NCBI GenBank assembly: GCA_051294375.1
Contig: CM119269.1
Coordinates: 20,130,814-20,194,813 of the forward strand
Direction: 5' to 3'
Origin: Paraspadella gotoi
Taxonomy: Eukaryota > Chaetognatha
Length of the DNA: 64,000 nucleotides
The notes beneath the pieces were generated by a model. That model was not told the DNA's origin. It did no database searches and saw only the letters and a list, made by a program, of their open reading frames with translations. A program made the translations under genes and the position numbers. Shown here one piece after another: positions 1 to 13,065 of the stretch (its first letter is position 1; every line of letters begins with the position of its first letter).

Positions 1-2889
1 CTCGTTTTATGGCGCCGAATGAGATTTTCGTTCAAGGAAGGTGGAGAGCCATTGCATTTGATCGAGCTCGCTCGGTCGTCCTCTATAAACCGGTAATACT
101 TTCAATCTCAGGTCGATCGAAAAAAACAGTAACTTCAGCATCGAACCCAGACGACAGAACCAGTATGTAGTGTCGGAGCAACGCGGACCGGGTCGTGACT
201 CGTTCGTGATCATGCCACGAGAGGAAGACTGGCGTTTTATAAAATTTTATTAGTTGTTCCAATTTCATTAGTTAGGGTAAATAAGCTTTTTTTCTGCGAG
301 AGATACTTTGTGGCTTCTTCCTGTCTTTTACTTTAATCAATTAAAAAATCCTTTTTCGAGGTAAGAGCATGAATTCTGAGAAACTGAAAACATGCGACTT
401 AATTTGACATAGAATACTGAAGCCTAAGCATGCACCTTCATTCCAAAACGGAATTTTATTTTTGAATTAATTGAGAGAAAAACTTCTACTTTTTTCCGGC
501 GACAATTTTACCTTAAAACAGTTTTTTGGTCGAATTACGAAACATGAAATGCCAATTGTATTTTTTTTTACGGATGATATTTTTCTTATATCTTTTTTTT
601 TTTTTAATTTATTGTGTTCTCCTTTGAGAAATTTAACCCCAAGCCTAATTGTTTCCATTTTCTTTTAAAAAAAGGTTACTCGTCATTTTAATCGACAATT
701 TAAATTAGAATTAAGAAACCTTCTTCAATTGTCCTCTCGCTTTCTCTCTTTCTCTCTCTTTCTCTCCTGTTCCGTTTACCTAACTCTCTCTCGGAATTTT
801 TAAATCTAACGATGACACGAAACTGTTATTTTTTCTTAGTGTCCACATTTGTACAAAGATATAAGCAGAACAGTTCTTAATTTAAACGTTGAATCGACGA
901 AGCAAGTATTCAATTTCTACTGTGAAGTTTCTTTTATCTTTTACGCCCGTAAATTATAACGTTGAAGCGTCGCCGTTCAAATATCTCTAGTGAGATTAAC
1001 GAAGTAAAACGAATAATCCAGAGTTTTAAGAAGTAATTTTTGTCGAGTTTAATAATGTACAAATAAAACTATAAACTCATAATTATTCGTTTTGAGAAGT
1101 ATTTTACGTTGTTTAATAATGTACAAATAAAACTATAAACTCATAATCGTTTCGTTACTTCTTCACGTTGAAATATTTGAACGGGCGACCGCTTCAACGT
1201 TAGAATTAGGGCGTGAAGAAAGAAACTTCACAAAACTCGTTTTTCAGGTTTTCGTTTTAGAAAAGTCATTTGAACTTGATAATATTAAAAAAGAATAAAG
1301 AGAAAGAGAAAATGACTTAACAAAAGATCACTCTTTTTTAAATTGGGAGGAATATTTAATAAGTAGACAATGAAACGAAAAACAATTTTTTACAGACGCA
1401 AATTTAAAAAAAAAAAACAAAAAACGGTAATTCCAAATGTGGTTTTGCGCCGCAGCCTTCTCACGATATATTTATCGTGATATGACATGACGGAATGACT
1501 ACAATAACTTTTTAGCCTTGTGTATTATTTTAGGATTTTCTGTAGGCGATGCAAGCAGTCACTTAGATTTGAGGTTTTTTTCCTGAACTTAAAAACAAAT
1601 GAACATCCAACTCGAGGCAAATTATAAGCGTTTTTCACATAAGTGGAATAGACCGAAGGACAGACGTACCGACGGACGGAGCGACAGACCGAAAACTGAC
1701 TTATAGAGTTTGCTCCGCGAGTACTCGAATGGATTCGACCTTGGGCAAACCAAAGTTCCCGGACGCAATGAAATCAATTTAATTTATTTGTAATTAGGTA
1801 AGAAACCTGTCTTTCTTTTCCAAATGGCGATCCGGGAATAACTCGTTTGTCAGGTTTACCTATATGACTTTAATCATTTGTGCTTTCCTTTTTTTTAAAT
1901 CTTAATTTCTTAATTGTAATAATACGATTATTTTACCCGTTTTTTGTCGTTTTCTTCTTGGAGGAAGGTAGGAGCCAAATTTCACGTTTTTTTTTTTCCA
2001 CTGTGCTGCGCAGCGAGATTTGCCTTTAAGACTGCGAACGTTTAAAAACCTTTGATTATTTACCTCCCACTGTGCATTAAATTTTTAAAAAAAAGGGAAA
2101 CAATGGCGGTTGTGACGGACACAGTGATATTTTACGTGAGGGTCGATCGTGAGATGATGAAGAACGTTAAAGACATCGAAGATCCGATTTGAGAAAATTC
2201 GACGCGAAATGTTCATGATGGAAAAACAACGACGACGACGACGACTTTAATAAAAAAACCATTGACTCTCGGTGGAGGGTTGTCCGGCCCTCGCCATGAT
2301 TGTGTATCATCTCAAGGTACGGTTAAGGTTAATAAGAGATGAATAAAAAAAAAAAGAGCGAGGACCTTTATTTTAATTTTGTGACACTTTTTTGTTTCAT
2401 TCATTTCATTCATTCGAACCAATAGTATACTAGCTCAATTATTGAAAGTTGTACTTGTAACTAAAACAAGATCCCGGTTCATCTAATGTGTTGCGCCGCA
2501 TTGACTTGCATTTCTCGTGAAATGACATGACTTGACACTACATGACATGAATACAGGATTACAAACACTTTCTTAACCGCGATTATTTGACATTGCACTG
2601 CATCGGAATTCCGTTTATAGTTTTAGGATTTCCTGAGGGAAAGCGCTAGCAGCCTAGGATTTGATGTTGTCTTAACAAATGAGCAACTAACTATAGGCGA
2701 ATTATGTGCATTTTGAACGTAAGTGGGGACAGACAGACCGATCGACCGACAGATCGACCGAAAATTGACTTATAATGTTAATGGCGAGTAATGGCGGCGC
2801 AACTAAAATACAAGTAAGGATTTTCGACAATATTTCGTCGATACAGAATGGAGGCAACGCAAAACCATATCTCTCTCTTTTTTTTTTTT
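1..2889. repeat. False duplicate of 13700-16556 (unpolished copy)
   Basis: This block is near-identical to 13700-16556, with scattered one-base insertions and deletions, mostly in homopolymers. It includes a second copy of spermine synthase exon 1 (2103-2316) and of the start of exon 2 (from about 2848). Exon 1 is frame-broken here and intact in the other copy. The block ends at a run of N. I infer an assembly artefact (uncollapsed haplotype or unpolished long-read gap filling) rather than a real duplication. Confidence 0.8.
2103..2316 (+). pseudogene. Duplicate, frame-broken copy of spermine synthase exon 1
   Basis: The segment opens with the same ATG and first codons as the intact exon at 15800-16012 and ends at the same CTCAAG/GTACGG donor. 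It carries an extra C about 80 bases in, an extra A near the Asp run, and a missing C before the conserved VEGCP codons, so the reading frame breaks. It is best read as a sequencing or assembly copy of the same exon, not as a second gene. Confidence 0.75.
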
Positions 2890-2914
2890 NNNNNNNNNNN
2901 NNNNNNNNNNNNNN

Positions 2915-5439
2915 CCATTCAAAATTTCGGTATTTAAACATTAGGTTAATTTATTTCTTCTTGTGCCTTGCAAATTTCAATAAAAAAAAAATATAAAGAT
3001 TTGTCATAACTCATAACGCAGTTCTTGAATTTTCTTTATCACTCCATGTTTGATTTTTTTTCCCTTTTGATAGCCAAGGGAACAGCATTATGAATTTATG
3101 ACATTTAGTTGTATTTTAGTTCAGTTTATTTATTATTGTTTTCATAACTGCCCTTGACTAGAATTTCTTTTTAAAACCTCTCGGATAAATAAAAAAAACA
3201 TCAAAAAATTCCAAAAATTCTGAACTCCAGCACCACAGCATTGGAAAGTTCAAAACTTTAGTTTCACCCATTCTGTAGCGGCGTGAGGGCCTCTTCTCAG
3301 GACACGTAATACAGAAGTGTCTTCATTATTGAGACGCAATTTAAGCTGGTTTTTTTCGGGAGGGAGTTTCAACGAATTGGAGGGGATAAGGACAATGGCG
3401 AATTCAGATATTCAATGGAGTATTCAGTAGAGAGAGAGCAGAGAGCCGAAGGGAGAGAGTGGAGAGAAGAGAGAGACTCTCTTGTTTCTGATGCACGTGT
3501 AAATTTCCCATCTTTGCTAAATATTTCCTTTCGTTCGTTGCCGAACATTAGTGCGAAAGTTTAAGTAAATATTAAGACAACTTTCAAAAGAATACGTACA
3601 TAAGCAAATCAAAATCAATCTACTCCAAACTATATACTTTCTTATTATTAACATTAGTGAATATATCCTAAGAAATATTAAAAAATAATGAAGTTATTGA
3701 TAAAAAACTAATCAATTGTTTTTTAAAAATAGAAGAAAAAAAACACTAATAGCAGTATTCGTTTTTTTAGCGTAAAACTTATGTTATTTCAATTATGTTT
3801 TCAACGCTTATTTTTTTTTTTACCAAATGGATTGTCTAGACTGCTTCCTTCAAAATAGAAGAGGACGAGCAAAAAGGTTAGAAAAGTTGGAAAAGAATAA
3901 TCGAAATCTCATTAATTTAATTTGTTTTTGACTGAAATTTCGAAGATGAGATCTTAACTTTTACGCCATCTCCTCATTTACGATTACTTTTTTAGTCTTA
4001 ACGATAAAACTATTCGTGCAGACTGTCGAAGCTCAAAGCCGTTGCAAATCATTCTCATTCTTTGAAGGGTCGTATGAACTATCACAAAAAAAAACAAAAT
4101 TCTCTAAGAATATCATCAACAATGTATCATGCTTAAATATCATGTTTTCTGTTAGGCGACAATTTCCACCCCAAAAAAATCGTGTGAATTGAAAAATGTG
4201 TAGTTGTGTTTTTAGGAAAATCACAAAAGTATAGATACTGGGCAAATAATTACAAATATTGAAATAATTAGCATAAGTTAATAATTCTTACTCAAGAATG
4301 CTGTTATATGGCGTGATAAAGACGAGGAGAAGTGAAAATGTTTCAGTATTTGAAAGATTCTATCTTTATTTCTTTTTTTTTACGTAAAGTAAGATTTTTT
4401 AAACGCCATATTTCGCATGGTCAACTCTTATACTATGGACATAACAAAATTACATAACAAAAGTTATATCCATAGAGGATATTTCAACTTTACTTATTTA
4501 TATTCTTTAAAAAATACTGTAAATTTATGCTCCGCCGGCGCGAGATAAAACTTATTTCTGGCTGTGACGACACGATAATACAGGAATCAATACTATAATG
4601 CCTAAACTTTAGCACGAGAAAATTAAAATTAAAATTGAACTTCAATCTATAGGTAAACCTTACAACTGCGCAAAATATGGAAATTCAGTGGGCTGGCTGT
4701 GATTGTTATAAAACCCCCACCCTCACCCCTTTAAAAATTAACTTTTTAAAAAGTTGAGCAAATAAGAGCGACTACCCATAGGCGCTTTGGCTTGGATGAG
4801 AACGGGAAATCCTGGACGAGCAAGACAAGGAAGACAATAAATGTTTTGGATATGTCTTTTTTTTGTTTTCGTTTTTGTCAGTTGGGACGAGGATTTTGTC
4901 GCCTATCGGAGCCCTCCACGCGGAACTAGGAGGTATGCACACACGGTGTATGGCGGTTTAAGGCTCGCACGCGGCGGTAAGGTTTAAAACAGCAAACCAC
5001 AACAACAATGACAACAATACAAGGAACGATAAAACGGAGCAAAACACAGACAAACAAAAAACACATCACGATGGGGGTCAAGAGCAGGAAGTCAACGAAA
5101 AAAAAAAGAGCAAACCAAAAAAGATTAACTGGGCCAAAAATCAATTTCTTTAGAGGAAATTAGGGTTGTGGATTTGAAGTTAATTAAAGTATTAAGGATG
5201 TGTTATCGCGTCGTTTGTCTTATCAATTTATTAGTCGTAACTGGGTCTGTCATGTCTCTCCCTCTTTTATTTTTTCTTCACTGTTTTTTCTTAAACTGTC
5301 TCAAATATAAGTTTTATTCTCTTCTCTTTCTTTCTTCTTTTTTTTTATCTTAAATTTTCTACTTTTTTACTTTTTTACCTTTTTCTCTTTTATTTGATTT
5401 TTTTAGCGAATCCCATACCTATTTAACAATAGGCATAAA

Positions 5440-5476
<37 letters not shown>

Positions 5477-5516
5477 CTCTCTCTCTCTCTCCTCCTTCTC
5501 CCGTCCCTTTCTCTTT

Positions 5517-5567
<51 letters not shown>

Positions 5568-5582
5568 AGATGACCTGTTTAA
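2915..5582. other. AT-rich stretch with no supported gene
   Basis: I see no exon with both plausible splice sites and protein-like composition here. There are GA-rich patches near 3430-3480. Open frames of up to about 70 codons occur, for example at 4033-4245 and 4926-5144, but they are low-complexity or AT-driven and have no recognisable domain. Confidence 0.5.
5443..5563. repeat. (CT)n microsatellite, interrupted
   Basis: Two CT runs are separated by a pyrimidine-rich spacer. The tract lies immediately downstream (minus-strand sense) of the candidate exon at 5583-5797. Confidence 0.9.
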
Positions 5583-5797
5583 TTAACTCGAAGAAACACA
5601 GAAAGATCCCGAGACTTGAACTTTTAATCGAGCCTTAATCACGGCCGCATCAGTCGGACTATCCAGAGCCCGCGCAGTTCCAAAGGCCGTTAACTTCTCG
5701 CCGACTCGCGAATCTGAACTGACCCTTTCTACCAAACCTTCTCGATTTCTCTCCGACTCTTCGATCTGCTGCCCCTTCCCCACATCCCCAACTTTTT
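5583..5797 (-). CDS. Candidate 3'-terminal exon, unknown protein
   Basis: On the minus strand a good acceptor (TTTATTGCAG) is followed by about 71 open codons of normal composition, beginning EKVGDVGKGQQIEESERNRE and ending VSGSFCVSSS before TAA. It is hydrophilic and I recognise no domain. It lies about 1.4 kb downstream of the RBM24/38-like exons on the same strand, so it could be that gene's last exon. The phase does not join cleanly to exon 2 of that gene, and the whole stretch contains suspected sequencing indels. It could equally be a chance open frame. Confidence 0.3.
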
Positions 5798-6499
5798 CTG
5801 CAATAAATTTACAGAAGTCAAACAAACCTACCAAGTTGCTATAAACACAACCGCTGCTAATTTTTTAACTTTGGAGATATTTTGTCCTGATTCTCTTTTT
5901 TTTTTTAACGTAAACAGTGGATCGCGTGATAGAAAGCACCCTGCGATCGACATTCCACTGACTGCGTCGTTATATGACGAAATCCGTTTATGATGGTCAT
6001 TTTTCTTTTTTAATCAGATATGGAAAAACGATCCTGTCCGTTATAAATAATATAATATTATTTACACTATTTATATCAAGTTTTCTATGGGTTCTATAAA
6101 ATGTATAGATAGTTATTTCAACGTTTTTGAACATTCAATAAGCAGAAAAATCTGTGAGTAGAGGATCTGAAATAGAAACACAGATCCCAAATTACCCTTA
6201 AGTGTATTCAAGGAAAAATTGCATTGGTAAAAAAAAAAAATTCAAAATCATTTAAAACTATTTGAAATTAAAATATTAAATGTTCAGGATCCAACTCGAA
6301 ATGCTGATGAATGTTTTTTAATAAAAACGTTCAAAATATCCAACTGTAATGAATTACAAATGCAAGCAGCGGGGAAATGGCGGGCCGATCGAAGCCAGAA
6401 CATCCCGTCCTCTCGGTTTTCCCACCGCAGGGCGCCAAAAGAACGGATATTTCGAGCCCGGCAGCAATTTAGTTTAATTATTTTTTAACATCTCTTCTC

Positions 6500-6955
6500 T
6501 CTCTCTCTCTCTTTAACCCCCCCCCCCTCTTCTCTCTCTTCTCTTCAGTTTAGTTTTATTACTGTTTTTCTCTCTCTTTTAAATTAGTATTTTTTTAAAA
6601 AAAAATTATCTTTCATTTAATTTTATTACAGTTCTTTTTTTTTAGTTTTAGTAAAGTTTTGTTTGAATATGGTCTTATTAGTGTAAAAACTCCTAGGTTC
6701 TTTTACTTCTGTAACCTTTACCTTTGATCTCTTATTTACATTTGTAATAAACTTCTAGTATATATTGATTTTTTTCATTTTTTCATTTTTTACTTTCTTT
6801 CTTTTCTTTCTTTCTTTCTTTTCTTTTTCTTTCTTTCTTTTCTTTCTTTCTTCTTTTCTTTCTTTCTTTCTTCTTTCTTTCTTTCTTTCTACGTAAATCT
6901 TTTTTTTCCTCTTTTTTATTAATTTTTCTTTTTATCTTTCTTTCTTTCTTTTTCC
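6500..6955. repeat. Pyrimidine-rich tract with (CTTT)n
   Basis: CT and C runs near 6500-6570 are followed by a long (CTTT/TTTC)n microsatellite from about 6790 to 6955. No coding potential is seen. Confidence 0.85.
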
Positions 6956-7156
6956 AAGCCCGACGACAGGCTTACCACAAACCATACGTTTAAGTCAAGT
7001 TTTAGTCCAAAGAGCCATCTTGGTGAAGTAGGAAAGTTTCAAAGTCATAATTTAAAACTTGGAAAAATTTATATCACAAATTCACCCGCATTCCAACTAT
7101 GAATGCTTTTTCTTTCATACTATGTTTGTTAATCTATATTATGCCATAATGTTTAC

Positions 7157-8413
7157 CTCTTGTTTCAGCTCCCCAAATAAGCTGAGATTCACGTTGGCCT
7201 TTCGCCCGTCGATGATGGGGTTGGATCGCGGCAGGCGCGTTCTGCGCCTTGAGTCGTCGCCATGGTCACTGGAAAGCAGAGGTCGTCGATGGATTAATTA
7301 ATAGGTGGAGTGATTGAAAAGATTGAGTGATTACATTATTTTTTGCTGCCTATGGGACATATAATAATGGAATTTTAAATCCTTTTTAAAAAATTTTATT
7401 TAGCTAACAGTATAGCAAATTCAAATTATTTATATTCAGTAATATCCTTATAAAATCATCAAAATTTCAAATAATTTTTTTTTTTATTTTTAAGAACTAT
7501 TTGGATCGCTATGTAAAAAACTTAAGAAAACTTTATTAAAATAGTTATATGATTTTTAATGTTTAGATCACAAAAAAATGACTTAAAACGTTTTTTAAAA
7601 TATATAAGTTTCTTACTACAGAAAATAAAAAAAGTCAGGAATTTTTCACCTTTTTCCTTATTTCAAACATTGAAGATGACCAGAATTTTTATACATTGTT
7701 TTATATTTTGATTTCCAACTTTTATAAAGAATCTGAATCTTTAATAAAAATTTGTTTAAAATTATTTTTTAAAATTTACTATTTTTATAAGGATATTACG
7801 GACAAATATATAATATTTTACTATTCTATTCCCGAGATAATATGAGCCAAAATATTTTTCTGTACTATTTAATCATACTATTCGCATCTAAATATCATTG
7901 TTCGATCATTGTCAAATAAATTTTTTGTTCTTGATGTGCTCCACTCTATTAATAAATCATGAATTGATTGATTGATCGAGAAAGTTCGTATCACTCGGCT
8001 CATAAAAAGCATTTTTTTTCCATTCCAAACAATACACCCCTGTCACAAAGCGACTTTCAGCCAGAATGGCGGATGGACAGTTCGCTACGGCCAGCAAAGC
8101 CACCCAAAGAAAAAACAATGGACAAAATAATGGAATAGGGCAATGGAAACTTGGAAAGGATTAACTCTTCGAAAAAAGAAACAAAAGATTCGAATACGAA
8201 AACAACAACTAGATACAAGGCAAACCCAGAAACGAAAGCCAAACCCTAACTCACGAATTTCCGTATCCCCGGGATTGCCAGTCTGTCTGTCCGTAATGAC
8301 GACGGCTTCCTCTATGTCCCGAACTGCTCGAAAGAAATCGCCCAGGCTTTTGTCCGCTCGTGTGGTAAGGGAGACCCCCGACGAAGATCTTGGTGAGGTG
8401 TGTCTTTCTGCAT
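7157..8413 (-). CDS. Rbm24/38: RBM24/RBM38-like RRM RNA-binding protein, partial and indel-damaged
   Basis: Exon 1 (8255-8413) starts ATG CAG AAA GAC and encodes the start of an RRM: KIFVGGLPYHTS (RNP2) and then DIEEAVVITDRQTG, a block I know from the RBM24/RBM38 (SUP-12) family. Exon 2 (7157-7268) continues with the rest of the RRM: VTMA, AERACRDP and NPIIDGRKANVNLSLFG, followed by a GTAAAC donor. These proteins bind GU-rich sites in muscle mRNAs and control splicing and stability. The conserved blocks fall in three different frames in exon 1 and two in exon 2, so at least four one-base indels break the gene as written. The breaks lie where homopolymers occur, so sequencing error is more likely than pseudogenisation. 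The C-terminal part is not identified. Confidence 0.72.
7300..8050. other. AT-rich intron and intergenic sequence, nothing recognised
   Basis: The part below 8255 is the intron between the two RBM24/38-like exons. It is very AT-rich, with no open frame of normal composition. Confidence 0.5.
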
Positions 8414-9082
8414 GATGGAACAGTGGTGGAGGACAGTGGCGTTGGATGCGATGCTGAGGCCGGTGATGCGATGGAGGAGATGGGCGGCAGTTGGTGATGA
8501 AGGCGTTGTCGACCTTCAACGTATTCTGATAATTTTTCCCTTCTTTTTTTTTTCTCCCTGACAAGATTCCTATTGGGTTTTCCGAAGTTTTTTTTTCTTT
8601 TTTTTCTAAAGGCGCTAAATTTTTTTATTTTGTTTACTTTTTACCGCGTTGTTTTAGGTTGCCGACCGGTAAAGGTAAACAAACGAGATTCGAAAGCGCG
8701 GACGAGAGAGAGTGACGGGGCGTATGAGGAAAGAGAGGGGAGATTGCAGATCACTTGTAGAAGTCTCCGCTAGTACTTTCGTTTTTGTTTTTTGTCTAAT
8801 TGATTTTTTTTGTTTTTTTTAATAATAAAAAAATGGAATAAAATTGTCGAAAAAGAAAGAAAATGGACCGAACATAGGAAAAAAAAAATAACAAATAAAA
8901 ATTCCACGGACGCGAGTTTTTTAATTAAGGTGGAGATTCTTAAATGAAACGCAAAATTAATAAATTCTAATTAAATTAAAACTTAAAAAGGATGAATTCG
9001 ATTGGTCCAAAAACCAAAAATGTAATGAATTCTGCGAGGCGTACGAATTAAAATAATATGCGTAATCATCGAGATTGGGAAG

Positions 9083-9345
9083 AGCACGAGAGAGAGAGAG
9101 AGATAGAGATAGAGAGAGAGAAGAGAGAGAGAGAGGAGAGAGAAGAGAGAAGAGAGACGGAGGAAGAGAGAGTGAGAGGGAAGAGGAGAGAGAGAGAGAG
9201 GCGAAAGTTGGTCATGATAGAGCGAAGAAGATGGGGAGAAACAGTCGGAGGCAAGATAAATAGAAAGGTGGGTGAGAGGTAGGAGAGAGAAGAGAAGCGA
9301 GAGAGAGAGAGAGAGAGAGAAGAGAGACGAGGAGAGAGAATCGAC
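9083..9345. repeat. (GA)n-rich region
   Basis: Long imperfect GAGA tract. It generates RERERE and SLSLSL frames on the two strands that are not genes. Confidence 0.9.
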
Positions 9346-9735
9346 TCCTCCAGATAGAACAGCAGCCACCACGAGGATATTGAATGCGTTCATGGTTGAA
9401 TTTGAGGAGAAGGATGAAAGAGGAGGATGAGGAGAGGAATGAAAGAATGAGGAGGAAGAGGAAGTCTCGGTGAGTTGGCTTCCTTGGGGAGGGAAGTTGA
9501 TTATGGTGGAAGAGGAAACCCGGTGTGAGGTCGATGAGGAAATGAGGCGTCGTTGAAAAAATATGGAGATGGAAGAGGAAAATTTGAATGGCAGCTTCGA
9601 AAATAGGCGGAGTGATTGAGGAGAGGAAGCGTGGAGAAAAAGAGACGGACAGACAGATATTCGGAGGAGATGGATGAGTTTTATAGCAATGAGGCGGATA
9701 TGAAGCCCCCTACCCCGGCATTTTTTTTTATCCTG

Positions 9736-9737
<2 letters not shown>

Positions 9738-9771
<34 letters not shown>

Positions 9772-9868
9772 ACTCTCTCTCTCTCTCTTTTCTCCCTTCT
9801 GCCTCTCTCTCTTACCCTCTCTCTCTCTCTCTCTCTCCACTCCTCTCTACTCCTCTCTCTTCTCTCAC

Positions 9869-9904
<36 letters not shown>

Positions 9905-9905
9905 C
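9738..9905. repeat. (CT)n-rich region
   Basis: Imperfect CT microsatellite. Open frames through it on either strand are low-complexity artefacts. Confidence 0.9.
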
Positions 9906-10332
9906 CCCGCTCCGTTTCGCTTTAATTTTATCTTAGCAAAGAAAAAAAAAGAAAAACAAGATTTGATTTTTCAGATGCAGGCGTTGAAGTTTGACTGATT
10001 CTCATTATAGAAATTTTTCTGCAAACGATCGATTTGCCCGGAGGTCGTTCTCTTTCACCTTTTGAGATTTTTATGAATGATAGAATATATTTATATCTCT
10101 GACTCTCTCTCTCTCAGCTTGTTCCTAATTCAAGCGACCAAAATCATAGTTGTATTGAATCTGGATTTTAATCGAAGTCCTTCAGACAAAAGGGCAGCGT
10201 TTCGATCGCCTCACAAAGGAACTTTCCTCGTCGCTTGATCAAGCTCAATCCAGTATTGTCGGCCGCGGCGGCGGCAGCAGCAGCAGCGGATGGGTTTCCT
10301 TATTCTTTTTATTTTCTTTTCACATCTCCTTG

Positions 10333-10342
10333 NNNNNNNNNN
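10333..10342. other. Assembly gap (10 N)
   Basis: Ten N between two unrelated-looking flanks, a nominal gap size. Confidence 0.95.
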
Positions 10343-10702
10343 TTTCCCGAAATTAGTATAGAACGGTGAGTAAAAAGTTCTCCAGAAGCAAAATCATCGG
10401 AATTCGAAAAAACCAAAATAAATCGGCGAGATATTTTTTTTTTTAAATTCATTCTGTCGATTTTCGAAGAGTTTCCTTTCACCAACAAAGCGAAGGTTTC
10501 ATCGACAATCATTTCTTGGTTTCTTTCTCGTCGCGAGTTTGATTCAAATTTTAAATTTCACGTTAACGTTTTGTCCCGGTTTCTTTGTATTTCTCTGCCG
10601 CCTCGAATTTGAAAGAGAAAAAAAGAGAAAAATATCTTTAGACTGTAAAAATTATCGAGGCAACAAAGAAAAAAGTCCGAAGTCGGCGGGGAAGCATCGC
10701 TC

Positions 10703-10960
10703 TCTCTCTCTCTCTNNNNNNNNNNNNNNNNNNNNNNNNNNNNNNNNNNNNNNNNNNNNNNNNNNNNNNNNNNNNNNNNNNNNNNNNNNNNNNNNNNNNN
10801 NNNNNNNNNNNNNNNNNNNNNNNNNNNNNNNNNNNNNNNNNNNNNNNNNNNNNNNNNNNNNNNNNNNNNNNNNNNNNNNNNNNNNNNNNNNNNNNNNNNN
10901 NNNNNNNNNNNNNNNNNNNNNNNNNNNNNNNNNNNNNNNNNNNNNNNNNNNNNNNNNNNN

Positions 10961-10994
<34 letters not shown>
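10703..10994. repeat. Dinucleotide repeat with internal gap
   Basis: A CT run up to 10715, 245 N (10716-10960), and then a GA run to about 10994. The repeat unit is opposite on the two sides of the gap, so either an inverted repeat or a misjoin lies inside. Confidence 0.85.
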
Positions 10995-10998
<4 letters not shown>

Positions 10999-12067
10999 CG
11001 TTTAATAGCGTAATGAAAGTGATGATGCGTGCGTGAATGCCGTGAAACAAAGAAGGCTTCTCTCTCCTCGATATCGACAGTCACAATGGGATTCTGCTGT
11101 CGGTGAGAGGACCAGCTGTTTTCCTGGACGCTGGTTCGAGTTACGGTCGAGTTGCGTGACGGAATGACGTGGGAGTGACGGAGTGACGGAGTGACGGAGA
11201 CGCAAAAAGAGAGTTTCGAGGGTTTTGGACCTGACGGGGCGGGGAAAACCTTTGGCTCGAGGAGAAACGCACGTTTGAAGGGATTTGGGTTTACCATTTA
11301 ACGGGATATACAATTGAATTGTGGGACCATATCGATCAACGAAATGTCTTTGTGAAATGTTTTATAATAAACATTAAAACGCGATTCAATCAACAAAAAT
11401 TAAGCTTAAAAGTTAGTCAAAGAGATATTAATAAATGAAAATTCTGTTGACTGAGAATTAGAGGTTTAGATACGTAAGTAGAGCATGAAATTGAATTGAT
11501 CGACCAGTTAATCGACTTTTAACTAAAAACAATAGATTTTAGAGCAATCTTGAGAATTTTTATAGCATACAACTAACTTTTATTTAATGCCTGATTTTCA
11601 CAACTTTGTCTCCTTAAAATGACACTTATTTTTCCTCTACTTAGATAGTACTGTACATAGATTAATCAGGAATTTAAAGTGTGTGTTCAATAACTGACAT
11701 TTAATCTTCTTCAAATACTTAAAAAAGCGTTTTGTACCCAATATTTATAAATTATAATATATAATTATATAATTTTCTTCATTAATATTATTTATCATCG
11801 ATTTCGCTAAGCCTTCCTTTCTGCTTGCAATTCTTTCCCGAATTTCCTTCGCTTTTCGTCATGACGTTTGTACGTCCAAATCACTATGTCCGTCTCCCCG
11901 CAGTATAATCTCAGTCGCTGCCCTCTCGATGACTTCGGTCTCTCGTGATAACGTCTGTCTCACCTCGCGATAACATCACTCGTCCGCACCTCAACCGACT
12001 TTCTCGCTCCAAAACTTATCTCCCCTCATCCTTTCCCGGTCGATTCTCCTTTCGGGAAGCGAAGGGA

Positions 12068-12069
<2 letters not shown>

Positions 12070-12121
<52 letters not shown>

Positions 12122-12122
12122 T
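12070..12122. repeat. (TCG)n trinucleotide repeat
   Basis: About 17 consecutive TCG units. They read as poly-Ser, poly-Arg or poly-Val by frame, with no gene context. Confidence 0.9.
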
Positions 12123-12985
12123 CGTTGTCGTTTTCAAATCTTTTCCTAAACGAACGTTTGTATCGTCATCGAAATTACTATGATTATTACTATTAATCTT
12201 ACTATTATGGTGAGCATTTTAGAAATGATCCTTCAGATTATCAAAATCAAGATCATCATGATAATTAATCAATGATCATCATAAAATTCATAATACAAAT
12301 TATCTGTTTTATCTTCTTCATAATCATCATCATCTACCAAAAAAAAACAAAAAAAAACATTAACAACAACAAAAACAACAATTTCCTTTAAAAAAAAAAA
12401 TTGTTGTTGGTTTCGACTTTCGACGAAGAAATCGAATCTTCATCCGAAACCAGAAAAGAAAAAAATCGTAGGTCCAATCTTTGGAGCGATTGAAGTTTTC
12501 GATGTAGAGATCAAGGGATCGAGCCCCTGTCCTTGATCTCTGGTTTCTAAAGGGAATCACACTCGGGTCAAAACGTTGTCAATCGTCTTTGAACTCAAAT
12601 ATAAATGCGAATAAAGGAGGAGGACGACAACAACTACAACAACAACAACGATCCGCGATCGAACCTCAAACATGCGTAACTGATTCGAACCCAAACAGTT
12701 TATTCCGTCGAAGGCATAAATCTCTTCTTTTTTTTTCCCCTTTTTTTTTTAAATTTAGAATTTTTCCTTTTTGCTCCTGTTGTTGTCGTTGTTGTCGTTG
12801 TTGTTATAATTGTGGGGGTCGGAGGGGAGGAAGGGTAGAGGATCGGGATCGCGATGAGTGAATAAGGGGCGAGTGGGGGAGGAAGGGAAGATGAGTGGAA
12901 GGGATAGTGGCGAAATGTGGGAAGAGGGAGAAAAGAGGAAAGAATCTCCTCGGTTTTGCATCACTTATATCAACAGCAGCGAACA

Positions 12986-12989
<4 letters not shown>

Positions 12990-13062
<73 letters not shown>
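12990..13062. repeat. (CT)n microsatellite
   Basis: About 36 uninterrupted CT units. Confidence 0.95.

Positions 13063-13065
<3 letters not shown>

Noticed and set aside
5168-5353. 61-codon plus-strand hydrophobic frame considered as a small membrane protein
   Set aside because: T-rich, with no upstream exon support and no recognisable motif; composition explains the hydrophobicity.
8983-9840. 285-codon minus-strand frame, with a signal-peptide-like MNAFNILVVAAVLSGGVDS inside
   Set aside because: Most of it is SLSLSL/RERERE from CT and GA tracts. The signal-like piece runs directly into the repeat, and there is no splice or domain support.
10539-11297. Frames of 130-220 codons spanning the 245-N gap
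   Set aside because: They consist mainly of N and dinucleotide repeat.
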